The translations under genes were made by a program, and so were the position numbers. A stretch of 64,000 nt of DNA, taken from Sphingobium psychrophilum. Lineage in GTDB: Bacteria > Pseudomonadota > Alphaproteobacteria > Sphingomonadales > Sphingomonadaceae. The number at the start of each line of letters is the position of its first letter. Within the stretch, counting starts at the first letter, position 1. Location of the stretch: contig NZ_JABBFV010000003.1 in NCBI RefSeq assembly GCF_012927105.1, positions 248,001-312,000 of the forward strand. Reading direction: 5' to 3'. Under the pieces are notes generated by a model, which was not told the DNA's origin, did not search any database, and saw only the letters and a list, made by a program, of their open reading frames with translations. Positions 6,919 to 16,725 of the stretch are shown one piece after another.

Positions 6919-9867
6919 ATGCAGCTTTCCACGCGGTATGCGGCTATGCTTCTGGCGCTGTCCGTGCCGACCCATGCGGCGTCGGCGGCTGCCCCGGCAA
7001 GCGCTGTGGCTTTCTCGCCCACCGACCCACGCCACGTCCGGCTTTACTCACTCGAACGCCAGGCCTTCGCCCTGTTCGACAATGACGATTATGCCCTGTC
7101 CATGTCGCAAAAGACCCGCGACGCCTGGACCCGCCTGCACGCCGCCGCATTGAAGGCGAAGGTGGCGGGCAAGCCCCATCCGCTGGCCGGCGTCGCGTTG
7201 ATCAACCTGTCCTCCATGGACCAGATCGACGGCAAGAATCCCGATGCGCTGGCCCATGTGACGGAAGGGCTGGCGCTGGTCGCGCCGTTCGCCGACGCCT
7301 ATCCAGTGGCCTGGATGCAGGGCCTGTCGATCAAGGGCTATGTCCAGGCCGCATTGGGCGACGTCACCGGCGGCGCGGACATATTGGCGCAGGCCAGCCG
7401 GTACATGGACGGCTATATCGCCCGCACCCCGCCGGACAAGCTGGACGAATCGACCCATATGTTGCGGTCCAACATCGCCTTCTCTCACGCGCAAGCGCTG
7501 ACCCGCCTTGGCCGCAATGACGAGGCGGTGGACGCGCAAAGGGCCAGCATGGAGGCCCGGATAGCGGCGGTCGGACCAAACAGCCCCGATACGATCGGCT
7601 CCTATTATAATTATGCGCAGATGCTCCAGCGCGCCGACCGCGATGTCGAGGCGGAAAAATATGCGCGCATGGCGGTCGATATCGCCACCGATCATGTCGA
7701 CCGCAAACATCCCAGCTACGCCCGCGCGCTGGAGGCGCTGGGCCTGCTGCTGTCGCGGACGGGGCGACGCAACGAAAGCCTGGATTATCTCCAGCGGGCC
7801 ATCGCCATCAAACGCGACACGGTGGGGACCAGCAGCCTCTATTTCCAGTTCGGCCTGCAAAATCTCGGCACGGTGTTGCTGCCGCTGGAACGCTATGCCG
7901 ACGCTGAAACGCTCTTCATGGAGGCCGAACGGGGCTTTCGCGGAATCGAGGGCGACAATAGCCCGCAATCGGCCCGCGCCCTCGCCTTCGCCGCATCGGC
8001 TGCCCTGGCGGAAGGACGGCGCGATCAGGCCATCGAACGGTTTAACGCTGCCCTGGCGCGGGTGCGCGCAGGATCGGACAAGGACCGCGATATCGGCCAG
8101 CGCGTCTATCCCTATCTGATCCCGGCTTTGATCGCTGCCGGACAGGGCGAAGCATCCCGCGCCGCCGCCGCCGCCTTCGCCGCGGAAACCCGCCAACTCG
8201 ATAATGCGCCTGCGATTCCCTTGGCGCAGGCGGCCATGCTGTCGGCCTGGACCGGATCTGACCCGGCAAAGCTGCATGAATCGGCGGAACGGCTCGCCGG
8301 GGTTTTGCGTGACGGCACCGTCATGAACGACAATGGCGAACTGACGGAAGAACAACGCGCCGCGCTCGACGCTGTGCTGGCCGTCGCCGCACAGACCCAG
8401 GATGCCGCGTTGGCGCTGGACACGATGGCGGTGCTGGCGGGGTCGCGCATTGCCCAGGCAAACCGGTTGGTGTCCCAGCGCATGGTGACCGACCCCGGAT
8501 TGGGCGGTCGGGTGCGCAGCCTGCAGGATAAGGTGAAGACGCTGGAAGCCGCCGACCGCCGCCTGTTGAAGGCGTTGGCGACGGACAATGGCGTCGCCGC
8601 GGCCCGCGCGGAACGGGCGACGATCGCGGCGGTCGTGGAGGCCGAGCGCGCGGCCATCGCCCGCGACTATCCGCGCTGGGTGGATGCGCATGGGGGTGCG
8701 CAGCCCGATCTGGCCGCCGTGCGTGCCAGCCTTGGCCAGGGCGAAGCGTTGCTGGCGGTGATGCCGGCCTTTGACGGCGTCTATCTGCTGGCCGTTGGGA
8801 CTGATGGAACACATATTGAGCGAGCGGGGATGGATCGCGCTGCACTGGTGGCGCTGGTCGGTCGGCTGCGATCGTCGCTGACCCCGGCCGGTTTCGACCA
8901 AAGCAGCGCGCACGACCTCTACCGTCAGATTTTCACGCCCGGCATCCTCACCGCGCTGGGCCAGGCCCGCACGCTGCGCATCGTGCCGACCGGCGCCTTC
9001 GCGTCATTGCCATTCGGGATGTTGCTACAGCACCCCGTCGCTGCGGTGACGCGCCATACGCCCTGGCTGATCCGCCGCTTCGCGATAGAGGTGCAACCCG
9101 GTTTCGCGACAGGCGGCGACAGGCGGCGGCAGATGGCCATGCGCGGCCAGCGCTTTCTGGGCATCGGCGCGCCGCTGGCCTTTGCCGACGCCAAACCGGC
9201 CGACGTGACGCGGGGAACAGGGGCGCTTCTGGCCGCCAGTTCCTATTTCCGCAATGGCGGCACCGATACGCGCGCATTGTCCCAATTGCCGCCGCTGCCG
9301 GGATCAGTCACCGAATTGCGGGCGATCGCCCACCGTTTCGGTTCGGATCACGCCACCTTGCTGATCGGCGCGGACGCCAGTGAAGCCCGGCTGCGGGACC
9401 GCGACCTGTCCAGCTATGGCGTCATCCTGTTCGCCACCCATGGCCTGGTGAGCGGCGAGATGGAAGGCGTGGCCGAGCCGGCGCTGGTCCTGTCTCCGCC
9501 CGACGCCGCCACGGCGGGCGAGGATGGGCTGCTGACCGCGTCGGAAGTGGCATCCATGCGGATCGGCGCGGATTGGGTGATCCTGTCGGCGTGCAACACC
9601 GCAGCGGGGAATGATGCGCAGGCCCCGGCCTATTCGGGGCTGGCGCAGGCGTTCCGCTATGCCGGGGCGGGATCGCTGCTGGTATCGCACTGGCCGGTGC
9701 GGGACGACGCCAGCGCCTTCGTCACGCTGGAGACGGTGAAGGGCGCCGCGCGTGGCCTGCCCCGCGCCGTGGCGTTGCAGCGGGCGATGCTCAAACTGAT
9801 CGGGTCGAAGCGGCCCGACGCCGCCCAGCCCTATATCTGGGCGCCGTTCATCCTGATGGGGCGTTAA
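6919..9867 (+). CDS. Exported TPR-CHAT domain protein
   Basis: 982 aa. A signal peptide (about 1-25, ending THAASAAA) is followed by TPR-like helical repeats to about 450, a helical linker, and a C-terminal CHAT caspase-like protease domain. The likely dyad is His841 in FATHGLVSGE and Cys892 in LSACNTAAG. CHAT proteins are caspase-clan proteases or scaffolds; many TPR-CHAT proteins are uncharacterised. ATG at 6919 is chosen because GGGGGTGG precedes it and it opens the signal peptide; a TTG at 6856 would bury that. It ends in TTAA shared with the convergent gene's stop. Confidence 0.88.
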   Translation: MQLSTRYAAMLLALSVPTHAASAAAPASAVAFSPTDPRHVRLYSLERQAFALFDNDDYALSMSQKTRDAWTRLHAAALKAKVAGKPHPLAGVALINLSSMDQIDGKNPDALAHVTEGLALVAPFADAYPVAWMQGLSIKGYVQAALGDVTGGADILAQASRYMDGYIARTPPDKLDESTHMLRSNIAFSHAQALTRLGRNDEAVDAQRASMEARIAAVGPNSPDTIGSYYNYAQMLQRADRDVEAEKYARMAVDIATDHVDRKHPSYARALEALGLLLSRTGRRNESLDYLQRAIAIKRDTVGTSSLYFQFGLQNLGTVLLPLERYADAETLFMEAERGFRGIEGDNSPQSARALAFAASAALAEGRRDQAIERFNAALARVRAGSDKDRDIGQRVYPYLIPALIAAGQGEASRAAAAAFAAETRQLDNAPAIPLAQAAMLSAWTGSDPAKLHESAERLAGVLRDGTVMNDNGELTEEQRAALDAVLAVAAQTQDAALALDTMAVLAGSRIAQANRLVSQRMVTDPGLGGRVRSLQDKVKTLEAADRRLLKALATDNGVAAARAERATIAAVVEAERAAIARDYPRWVDAHGGAQPDLAAVRASLGQGEALLAVMPAFDGVYLLAVGTDGTHIERAGMDRAALVALVGRLRSSLTPAGFDQSSAHDLYRQIFTPGILTALGQARTLRIVPTGAFASLPFGMLLQHPVAAVTRHTPWLIRRFAIEVQPGFATGGDRRRQMAMRGQRFLGIGAPLAFADAKPADVTRGTGALLAASSYFRNGGTDTRALSQLPPLPGSVTELRAIAHRFGSDHATLLIGADASEARLRDRDLSSYGVILFATHGLVSGEMEGVAEPALVLSPPDAATAGEDGLLTASEVASMRIGADWVILSACNTAAGNDAQAPAYSGLAQAFRYAGAGSLLVSHWPVRDDASAFVTLETVKGAARGLPRAVALQRAMLKLIGSKRPDAAQPYIWAPFILMGR

Positions 9868-11732
9868 CCCGCTTCGAGCGCCGCGCCGGCCTCCATCCAG
9901 ATTTCCTCCGCCGTCTCCAGCTTCTTTTCCACCTCGGCGCGCTTCACCATCAGCTGGCTGGTGGTCATCTTCGCCTCTGCCCCGGTCGCGGCCTTGGGAT
10001 CGGACAGCACCGCGTCGATGCGCTTGCGCTCGGCGATCAGGGTCGTCATTTCGCGCTCCGCCTTGTTGACCGCGTTTTTCAAGACCTTCTGCTTCTCGCG
10101 CCATTCGGCGGCGGCCTTCTTGTCGGCCTTGCGGTCCACCTTGGGCGCGTCACCGCCGCCGCTGTTGCCGTCGGCCTTGCGCAGGATGATGTCGGTATAG
10201 TCGTCCAGTGATCCGTCGAACGGCTGGGCGGTGCCGTTGTCGACCAGCACCAGACGGTCGGCGACCAGTTCGATCATGTGGCGGTCGTGGCTGACGATCA
10301 CCACCGCGCCGCTATAGTCGTTCAGGGCCTGGACCAGCGCCTCGCGGCTGTCGACGTCCAGATGGTTGGTCGGCTCGTCCAGGATCAGCATGTGCGGCGC
10401 GTCGCGGGTGATGAGGGCGAGGGCGAGGCGGGCGCGCTCGCCGCCGGACATGGAGCCGACCTTCTGCACCGCGCGCTCGCCGGAGAAGCCGAAACGGCCG
10501 AGCTGGGCGCGCACCGCGCCGGGCGTCGCGCCCTTCATGACGCGGGTCATATGTTCCAGCGGGGTGTCGGTGACGTCCAGTTCCTCCACCTGATATTGGG
10601 TGAAGTAACCGACATTCATCTTGGGCGAGCTTTGCATCGTCCCTTCCATCGGGGCGAGTTGCGCGGCGATCAGGCGGGCCAGCGTCGTCTTGCCATTGCC
10701 GTTGCGGCCGAGCAGCGCCAGCCGGTCGTCGGGGTCGATGCGCAGGTTGATGCGCTTGAGGATCGGCGTTTCGGTATAGCCGACCGAGGCCATGTCCATG
10801 GTGATGAGCGGCGGGCGCAGTTCGGCGGGGCTGGGAAAGCCGAAATGCAGCGTCGGGTCTTCGCTGGCGGCGGCGATGGGTTGCATGCGGGCCAGCGCCT
10901 TGGCGCGGGACTGGGCCTGTTTCGCGGTGGAGGCGCGGGCGGAATTGCGGGCGACATATTCCTGCAATTTCTCGCGCTCGGCCTGCTGCTTGGTGCGGGC
11001 GGATTCGAGCTGGGCGAGCCGTTCGGCGCGTTGCCGCTCGAACGCATCATAGCCGCCGGGATAGAGGGTAACCTTCCCCCCTTCCAGATGCAGGATATAG
11101 TCGACCACATTGTTCAGCAGGTCGCGTTCGTGGCTGATGACGACCACGGTGCCGCGATAGGCTTTGAGGAAATTCTCCAGCCAGAGCGTGGCTTCGAGGT
11201 CGAGATGGTTCGACGGTTCGTCGAGCAGCAGCAGGTCCGGGTTGGAGAAAAGCAAGGAGGCGAGCGCCACGCGCATCTTCCAGCCGCCCGAATAGCTGTC
11301 GAGCGGGCGGCCCTGCATTTCCTCGTCAAAGCCAAGGCCGACGAGGATGCGGGCGGCGCGGGCGGGCGCGGTATAGGCGTCGATCGCGGTCAGCCGCTCG
11401 TAAATATGGCCGAGGCGATCGGGGTCTTCGGTATGCTCCGCCTCCGCCATCAAGGCGGCGCGTTCCTTGTCGGCTTCGAGCACGGTGTCGAAGGGGGTCG
11501 CGGTGCCGGACGGGGCTTCCTGCGCGATATAGCCCAACCGCGTGTCGCGGGGCATGTCGCACGACCCCTCGTCCGGGTCGAGTTGGCCGATCATCACCTT
11601 CATCAGCGTGGACTTGCCCGCGCCGTTGCGGCCGATGAGGCCGACGCGGCTGCGCGGCGGCAAGGCGGCAGCGGCGCGATCGAGAATGACGCGGCCGCCA
11701 AGGCGCACGGTGATAGAGTTGAGATTCAGCAT
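9864..11732 (-). CDS. ABC-F family ATPase (Uup/YheS-like)
   Basis: 622 aa with two ABC cassettes and no membrane helices. Walker A motifs are GRNGAGKST (about 34-42) and GRNGNGKTT, signatures are YSGGWKMR and MSGGERAR, and Walker B motifs are LLLLDEPSNHLD and MLILDEPTNHLD. A charged inter-domain linker and a C-terminal coiled coil (about 525-615) fit YheS/Uup-type ABC-F proteins, which act on ribosomes or on DNA repair intermediates. Start at 11732 begins the first ABC domain (MLNLNSITVRLGG). A longer frame to 11816 lacks support. Confidence 0.92.
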   Translation of the reverse strand: MLNLNSITVRLGGRVILDRAAAALPPRSRVGLIGRNGAGKSTLMKVMIGQLDPDEGSCDMPRDTRLGYIAQEAPSGTATPFDTVLEADKERAALMAEAEHTEDPDRLGHIYERLTAIDAYTAPARAARILVGLGFDEEMQGRPLDSYSGGWKMRVALASLLFSNPDLLLLDEPSNHLDLEATLWLENFLKAYRGTVVVISHERDLLNNVVDYILHLEGGKVTLYPGGYDAFERQRAERLAQLESARTKQQAEREKLQEYVARNSARASTAKQAQSRAKALARMQPIAAASEDPTLHFGFPSPAELRPPLITMDMASVGYTETPILKRINLRIDPDDRLALLGRNGNGKTTLARLIAAQLAPMEGTMQSSPKMNVGYFTQYQVEELDVTDTPLEHMTRVMKGATPGAVRAQLGRFGFSGERAVQKVGSMSGGERARLALALITRDAPHMLILDEPTNHLDVDSREALVQALNDYSGAVVIVSHDRHMIELVADRLVLVDNGTAQPFDGSLDDYTDIILRKADGNSGGGDAPKVDRKADKKAAAEWREKQKVLKNAVNKAEREMTTLIAERKRIDAVLSDPKAATGAEAKMTTSQLMVKRAEVEKKLETAEEIWMEAGAALEAG

Positions 11733-12124
11733 GGGCGCGCCTGTAGCAGAGGTGCAGCGGGTCGGAAAGGCGTGGACGCGGCGTTTTGCAAGGTGGCGTG
11801 GCGTTGCGAAGTTCACACTGTCGTGGCCGACGCAAAAGCGTGGGGACGGACGGGTGGAGTGGATTTCGCAATAGGAGAATTTTTGCGAAATGGGGGTGGG
11901 CCGCGCTGGGGTGCTGCGCGGTGGTCGGAAGGCTGACGGTGGGAAAGAGCGGGGTGGATTATGGCATGAGTGATGGGGTGTAGGACAGGGGGAAGTGGCC
12001 GATTGCGGATCGGCAACTCTCGCGTTTCTAGCAGCGGATAGCTGACCTTACCTTGGGTCCACGCTGCCTTAGCTTTTTGACCTTAGCTAACGAATATATT
12101 AGATGCGCTACAAATTCCGCTCAC
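11733..12124. other. Intergenic region between ABC-F and DUF262 genes, with a perfect hairpin
   Basis: No gene seen. A perfect 9-bp inverted repeat ATTTCGCAA / TTGCGAAAT (11863-11871 and 11883-11891) lies about 130 bp upstream of the ABC-F start. It could be part of a leader or an operator. The plus strand is strongly purine-rich (about 11890-11995). From about 12050 the sequence turns AT-rich, and this marks the left edge of the next gene's foreign segment. Confidence 0.5.
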
Positions 12125-13840
12125 ATGAAGCAAAATGAGGCACCTAAATCTATGAAGGTAACTCCGGTTTCCAAGACGTTATCCGAGGTGCTTCGCGGTA
12201 ACTTTCTGAAAGTTCCAAGATTTCAACGTCCATATGATTGGGACAGAGACAATCTTACTGAATTTTGGAACGACATTAGGGACAGAGGAGACCCAGAGTA
12301 TTTCATGGGATCGATCGTCGTTTTTGGAGACCAAAAGGAAAAAAATTTAATCTCCCTTGTAGACGGCCAACAGCGCATCACAACGATAACGATATTGCTC
12401 GCCGTCCTGAGAGATGCGCTAGAAGAACGAGGCGAATCTGGCCCTTCTGCAGCTTTGCATGAGTTGATCGAAACCCGCGATCTCGACAATAAAAGTCGCT
12501 ATACACTGGAGCACGATCCAGCGGATAAATATTTTCAGTATGCTATACAGTCAAGATTGCCTGACAAAAAAGTGAGTCCTGTTGGCGTGCAGCAGCAGAA
12601 TTTGCAGATGGCTTTTCGATTTCTTGAATCATCCGTCAAAGATCACGTTAAGAAAAATTTTTTGGATAACCCAAGCAAGGCGGTAGCCTATCTAAAGCAC
12701 TTACGCGATTGCCTCCTGCAGATGCATTTCATTTCTATTGAATTAGATAATGAAGACGACGCGTATCTCATTTTTGAAACGCTTAATACGCGTGGAAAAG
12801 ATCTTAGAGCCTCGGATCTTTTGAAAAATCATTTCATGAGATTGCTTCCTGCCAAAACTAAAGGCCATGACGTAGTAAAAGACGCATGGTCCGAAATTGT
12901 TGAGAAACTAAATAGTTCTACATACACAGTTGATACTGACTCATTTCTATTACATTATTGGCTTTCTCGCGAATCTTCTGTGTCAAAGGCCAGTCTATTT
13001 GTTCACTATAAAAATGAAATCAAGAAAACGAATGCGAAATCTTGGCTAGAAGATCTCAGGATGGCATCCAAGACGTACATCAGGTGCATCTCGCCCTCTG
13101 ACGGAACATGGGCCAAAGAAGAGCGCGATTTGCGCGAATCGCTGCAAGCACTTCGCATCTTTGGCGTGGCACAAGCGGCGCCTCTTATGTTAGCAGTCAT
13201 GACCCAGTACGAGCGAAAAACAATTTCGTTGAAATCAACCAAAGCCTCGATTGGAATGATCGAAAATTTCGCATTCCAGTTTAACGCACTCACTCAATCT
13301 CGGGGTGGCGGAGGCGTGGCCAATATGTACGCCCGTCTTGCCCAAAATACGATGGAATGTACAAACGCGCAGGAATTTGTTGCTGTCTTCAAGGACATGC
13401 GGGCCAAGTTTAGTGAGCGAGTTCCTGATGAGACTGAATTCACTCTTCCATTTTCGCGCATCATATTTCGAAATACCTACACGCGCGATCGTGCGCTTGT
13501 CCGGTATATTTTGACGAAGTTAGCAAAGCATTATGGGCTTCCGGAAGAGGTTGATATCGGAGCACTGACGATAGAGCATATCCTTCCTCAAGAACAAGGG
13601 ACCGAGACAGATGATGAGTCTGACGTTGGTGCAATCGGAAACCTGATTTTTGTTAACGAAGCTATCAATGGCGAACTTGGTAATAAGTCGTTCGTAGAAA
13701 AAAAGAAAATATTTTCGTCCAAACACAATGTGTACATGGATGAATTTCTTAAAGATGCTACCGAGTGGACGGATGATCAAATTTCAGATCGTGGCATTGA
13801 ATTAGCTAAGGTAGGATATAATAAAATCTGGCACATTTAG
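12125..13840 (+). CDS. DUF262 plus DUF1524 (GmrSD-like) protein, putative defence nuclease
   Basis: 571 aa. The N-terminal DUF262 domain has PRFQRPYDW (31-39) and the DGQQR motif (80-84), related to ParB-type nucleotide binding. The C-terminal DUF1524 HNH-like domain has IEHILPQ, then IGNLIF..N and KSFVEKK (about 480-530). This is the single-chain arrangement of GmrSD/SspE/BrxU-type enzymes that restrict modified phage DNA. Base composition is far below its neighbours (22 of 60 GC in 12301-12360), with AT-ending codons. That suggests recent transfer. No partner genes (dnd, ssp, brx) are adjacent. ATG at 12125 is preferred over 12152. Confidence 0.87.
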   Translation: MKQNEAPKSMKVTPVSKTLSEVLRGNFLKVPRFQRPYDWDRDNLTEFWNDIRDRGDPEYFMGSIVVFGDQKEKNLISLVDGQQRITTITILLAVLRDALEERGESGPSAALHELIETRDLDNKSRYTLEHDPADKYFQYAIQSRLPDKKVSPVGVQQQNLQMAFRFLESSVKDHVKKNFLDNPSKAVAYLKHLRDCLLQMHFISIELDNEDDAYLIFETLNTRGKDLRASDLLKNHFMRLLPAKTKGHDVVKDAWSEIVEKLNSSTYTVDTDSFLLHYWLSRESSVSKASLFVHYKNEIKKTNAKSWLEDLRMASKTYIRCISPSDGTWAKEERDLRESLQALRIFGVAQAAPLMLAVMTQYERKTISLKSTKASIGMIENFAFQFNALTQSRGGGGVANMYARLAQNTMECTNAQEFVAVFKDMRAKFSERVPDETEFTLPFSRIIFRNTYTRDRALVRYILTKLAKHYGLPEEVDIGALTIEHILPQEQGTETDDESDVGAIGNLIFVNEAINGELGNKSFVEKKKIFSSKHNVYMDEFLKDATEWTDDQISDRGIELAKVGYNKIWHI

Positions 13841-13965
13841 ACAATAAAGCATGCCGTTTTACATAAATGTCATAGCAGACGTAGCGAATAATGTCAGCTC
13901 ATGGGGTCGTCGGCTGCCAAGTGGAACGGCAACGAATGGCGCAAACCCGACAGCCCCCACCCCAA

Positions 13966-13987
13966 CCCCTCCCCTGAAGGGGAGGGG
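13966..13987. terminator. GC-rich hairpin between DUF262 and GH3 genes
   Basis: CCCCTCCCC, loop TGAA, GGGGAGGGG, followed by CTTTAG. A 9-bp perfect stem lies between two convergent genes. It may end transcription, or be one of the common sphingomonad intergenic palindromes. Confidence 0.5.
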
Positions 13988-14008
13988 CTTTAGGGAACGC
14001 CCCCTGCC

Positions 14009-16279
14009 CTACCCCTTCGCCGGTCCCTCGGCATACAGCGTAAACGCCCCCTTCAATCCCCCCACGCTCGATTGTCCGACCCACAGGTCGAACGCGCCCG
14101 GTTCGGCGATGCGCTGGCTGCGGGCGCCGACGAACTCCAGATCGACGCGCGAGAGAGAAAAGCGGACGGTCTTGCTTTCGCCTGGATTCAGCGTCACGCG
14201 GGCCATGCGTTTCAATTCGCGGATCGGGCGGGTGCGGCTGGCGACGCGGTCGCGGGTGTAGAGTTGGACCACTTCGCTGCCCTTGCGGTCGCCCTTGTTG
14301 GTGATGCGGGCGGTGACCTCGATCGCGGCGTCCCACCGGAGCGCGGTGTCGGATAGTTTCAGCTGGTCCAACACGAAATCGGTGTAGGTCAGGCCGTGGC
14401 CGAAGGGGAAGCGGGCGCTGTTGTCGGTGGTGGCGTAGCGGGCTTTATATTCGGTGCGGTTGTCGATCACCGGGCGGCCGGTGGATTTGCGGTCATAATA
14501 GAAAGGCTCCTGCCCGCTTTCCCAGGGGAAGCTGACGGGGAGTTTGCCGGACGGATCGACCCGGCCCAGCAGGATGTCGGCGATGGCGTGGCCGGCCTCG
14601 CTCCCCAGGAACCAGGTGGCGAGGATCGCCTGCGCATTGGCGACGCCGTCGTGCAGCGCAAGCGCGCGGCCGTGGCGCAGCAGGATCACGACCGGGGTGC
14701 CGGTGGCGACCACGGCGTCGGCCAGCGCCTGCTGCGCGGGCGGGATTTCGATGACGGTACGGGACTGGGCTTCGCCCGACATGGCCTGCGATTCGCCGAT
14801 GGCGAGCAGGACGATGTCCGCCGCCTTGGCCGCCGCGACCGCCTGGGCGATGCCGCCGTCGATCGGCCCGCTGATCTCGCTGCCGCGGGTGACGGTCAGC
14901 TTTGCCGGGTCGGGGAGCGCGGCGCGCAGGCCGGTGGCGATGTCGACGCCCTTGTCCGGGTCGCCGTAAAAGGCCCAGGGGCCGTAGAGATTGGCGGTGT
15001 CGTTGGCGAAGGGACCGATCAGGGAGATCTTCTGCCCCTTGGCCGGGTCGATCGGCAGGACGCCTTCATTCTTGAGCAGCACGACGGAGCGAGTGGCGGC
15101 TTCGCGGGACAGGGCGCGGTGGGCGGGGGTGAAGATGCGGGTCTTTTCTGCTTCCTCGTCGAGCGATCGATAGGGGTTGTCGAACAGGCCGATGGCGGCC
15201 TTTACATAGAGGATGCGGCGCACGGCGACGTCGATCGTGCCCATCGGCACCGCGCCGCTTTTCACCAGTTCGGGCAGATAGCGGATATAGAGGCCGCTCT
15301 GCATCGACATATCGACGCCGGCGAGGACGGCGAGCCGGGCGGCGTCGCGGTCATCCTCCGCAAAGCCATGGGCGACCAGTTCCTCGTCGGCGGTGTAATC
15401 GGAAAAGACGAAGCCGCGAAACTGCATCTCGCCGCGCAATATGTCGGTGAGCAGTTCACTGTCGGCGGTGGCGGGGACGCCGTTGATTTCGTTGAAGGCG
15501 GCCATGGTGGTGAGCGCGCCGGCCGCGAACGCCTTGCCGAAAGGAGGCAGATGGGTTTCGCGCAGTGTTTCCTCGCTGATGTCGACATTGCCATATTCCA
15601 GGCCCGCGGCGACCGCGCCATAGGCAGCGAAATGTTTGGGGCAGGCGAGCAAGCTGTCGTCGCGGCGCAGGTCGCGGCCCTGAAAGCCACGGATGCGGGC
15701 AGCGGACAGTAGGCCGGTGAGGGTGACGTCCTCCCCTGCCCCCTCGACCACGCGGCCCCAGCGCTGGTCGCGGGCGACATCGACCATGGGGGCGAAGGTG
15801 AGGTGGAGGCCGGCGGCGGTGGCTTCGATCGCCTGGGCGCGGGCGGTGCGCTCGCACAAAGCGGGGTCGAAGCTGGAGGCTTCGGCGAGCGGCACGGGGA
15901 AGATGGTCTTGAGGCCGTGGATGACGTCGCCTGCGAAGAGCAAGGGGATGCCGAGGCGGCTGTCCTTGACCGCGATCTCCTGCGCGCGCCGGCCGCCTGC
16001 GACGCCGATGCCGTTGAAGAGGCAGCCGACCCGGCCCTTGCGGATTTCCCCTGACAGGCGCTTTTCGTCCTGGATGCCGACCTGCGGGTTGGGCGGGTTG
16101 AAGGGGCGGAAACTGTCGGCCAGGCAGGTCATCTGCCCGGCCTTTTCCTCCAGCGTCATCCTGGCGATGAGGGCGTCGACGCGCTCCACATCGGTTTGCG
16201 CGAGGGCGTGGCGGGGGAGGCCGAGGGCGAGAACGCCGCCCAGCGTGCGGATCAGGAGGTCGCGGCGATCGAAGGTCAT
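14009..16279 (-). CDS. Exported GH3 beta-glucosidase (BglX-like)
   Basis: 756 aa. The N-terminus MTFDRRDLLIRTLGG...ALAQ is a Tat-type signal (RR in DRRDLL), so it is likely exported folded to the periplasm. The GH3 N-terminal barrel carries the nucleophile region FVFSDYTADEEL. The GH3 C-terminal domain follows, then a fibronectin-III-like domain (KGDRKGSEVVQLYTRD). It hydrolyses terminal beta-glucosides or related oligosaccharides; exact substrate unknown. The start at 16279 opens the signal peptide; the frame continues upstream to 16360 without support. Two tRNA genes lie upstream on the same strand. Confidence 0.9.
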   Translation of the reverse strand: MTFDRRDLLIRTLGGVLALGLPRHALAQTDVERVDALIARMTLEEKAGQMTCLADSFRPFNPPNPQVGIQDEKRLSGEIRKGRVGCLFNGIGVAGGRRAQEIAVKDSRLGIPLLFAGDVIHGLKTIFPVPLAEASSFDPALCERTARAQAIEATAAGLHLTFAPMVDVARDQRWGRVVEGAGEDVTLTGLLSAARIRGFQGRDLRRDDSLLACPKHFAAYGAVAAGLEYGNVDISEETLRETHLPPFGKAFAAGALTTMAAFNEINGVPATADSELLTDILRGEMQFRGFVFSDYTADEELVAHGFAEDDRDAARLAVLAGVDMSMQSGLYIRYLPELVKSGAVPMGTIDVAVRRILYVKAAIGLFDNPYRSLDEEAEKTRIFTPAHRALSREAATRSVVLLKNEGVLPIDPAKGQKISLIGPFANDTANLYGPWAFYGDPDKGVDIATGLRAALPDPAKLTVTRGSEISGPIDGGIAQAVAAAKAADIVLLAIGESQAMSGEAQSRTVIEIPPAQQALADAVVATGTPVVILLRHGRALALHDGVANAQAILATWFLGSEAGHAIADILLGRVDPSGKLPVSFPWESGQEPFYYDRKSTGRPVIDNRTEYKARYATTDNSARFPFGHGLTYTDFVLDQLKLSDTALRWDAAIEVTARITNKGDRKGSEVVQLYTRDRVASRTRPIRELKRMARVTLNPGESKTVRFSLSRVDLEFVGARSQRIAEPGAFDLWVGQSSVGGLKGAFTLYAEGPAKG

Positions 16280-16405
16280 GTGGGGAGGGCGTAACCGGAC
16301 AAGGATGAATGAAACTTGTCCAGCCAACGCGACGGCACGATTTTTGTTGCACTGCGGCAATGAACCTGCGGCACGGCAGCGATGAGGGGCATGTCTGAAA
16401 GGCTA

Positions 16406-16481
<76 letters not shown>

Positions 16482-16533
16482 ACACCGGCCTGTTTCCGGT
16501 CCATATAGAACCGACTGCATCGGCCCGATGCAG

Positions 16534-16620
16534 TGGTGGACAGGGCTGGATTCGAACCAGCGTACGGGAAACCCGGGCAGATTTACAGTCTGCTGCCTTT
16601 AACCACTCGGCCACCTGTCC
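16534..16620 (-). tRNA. tRNA-Tyr (anticodon GTA)
   Basis: 87 nt including CCA, a class II tRNA with a long variable arm. The acceptor stem GGACAGG/CCTGTCC pairs fully. The anticodon stem GCAGA/TCTGC has loop CTGTAAA, giving GTA. The T arm is GCTGG TTCGAAT CCAGC. It is 52 bp upstream of tRNA-Lys on the same strand, probably co-transcribed. A TTGACA hexamer (minus strand, 16694-16699) could be its -35. Confidence 0.97.
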
Positions 16621-16725
16621 AGTGCCCTGCGCGACAAAGAAATTTGCGTTTCCGCCCCGCTGGAGGCGGCTCAATGGCGAAAGGAGACTTGCCTGTCAAT
16701 GGGGTGATGTGAAAAGAGCGCATTC

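Noticed and set aside
7048-8913. 621-codon minus-strand frame inside the CHAT gene
   Set aside because: Antisense of the TPR region; no domain, no ribosome site.
10278-11936. 552-codon plus-strand frame opposite ABC-F
   Set aside because: Antisense composition; the real gene has all ABC motifs on the other strand.
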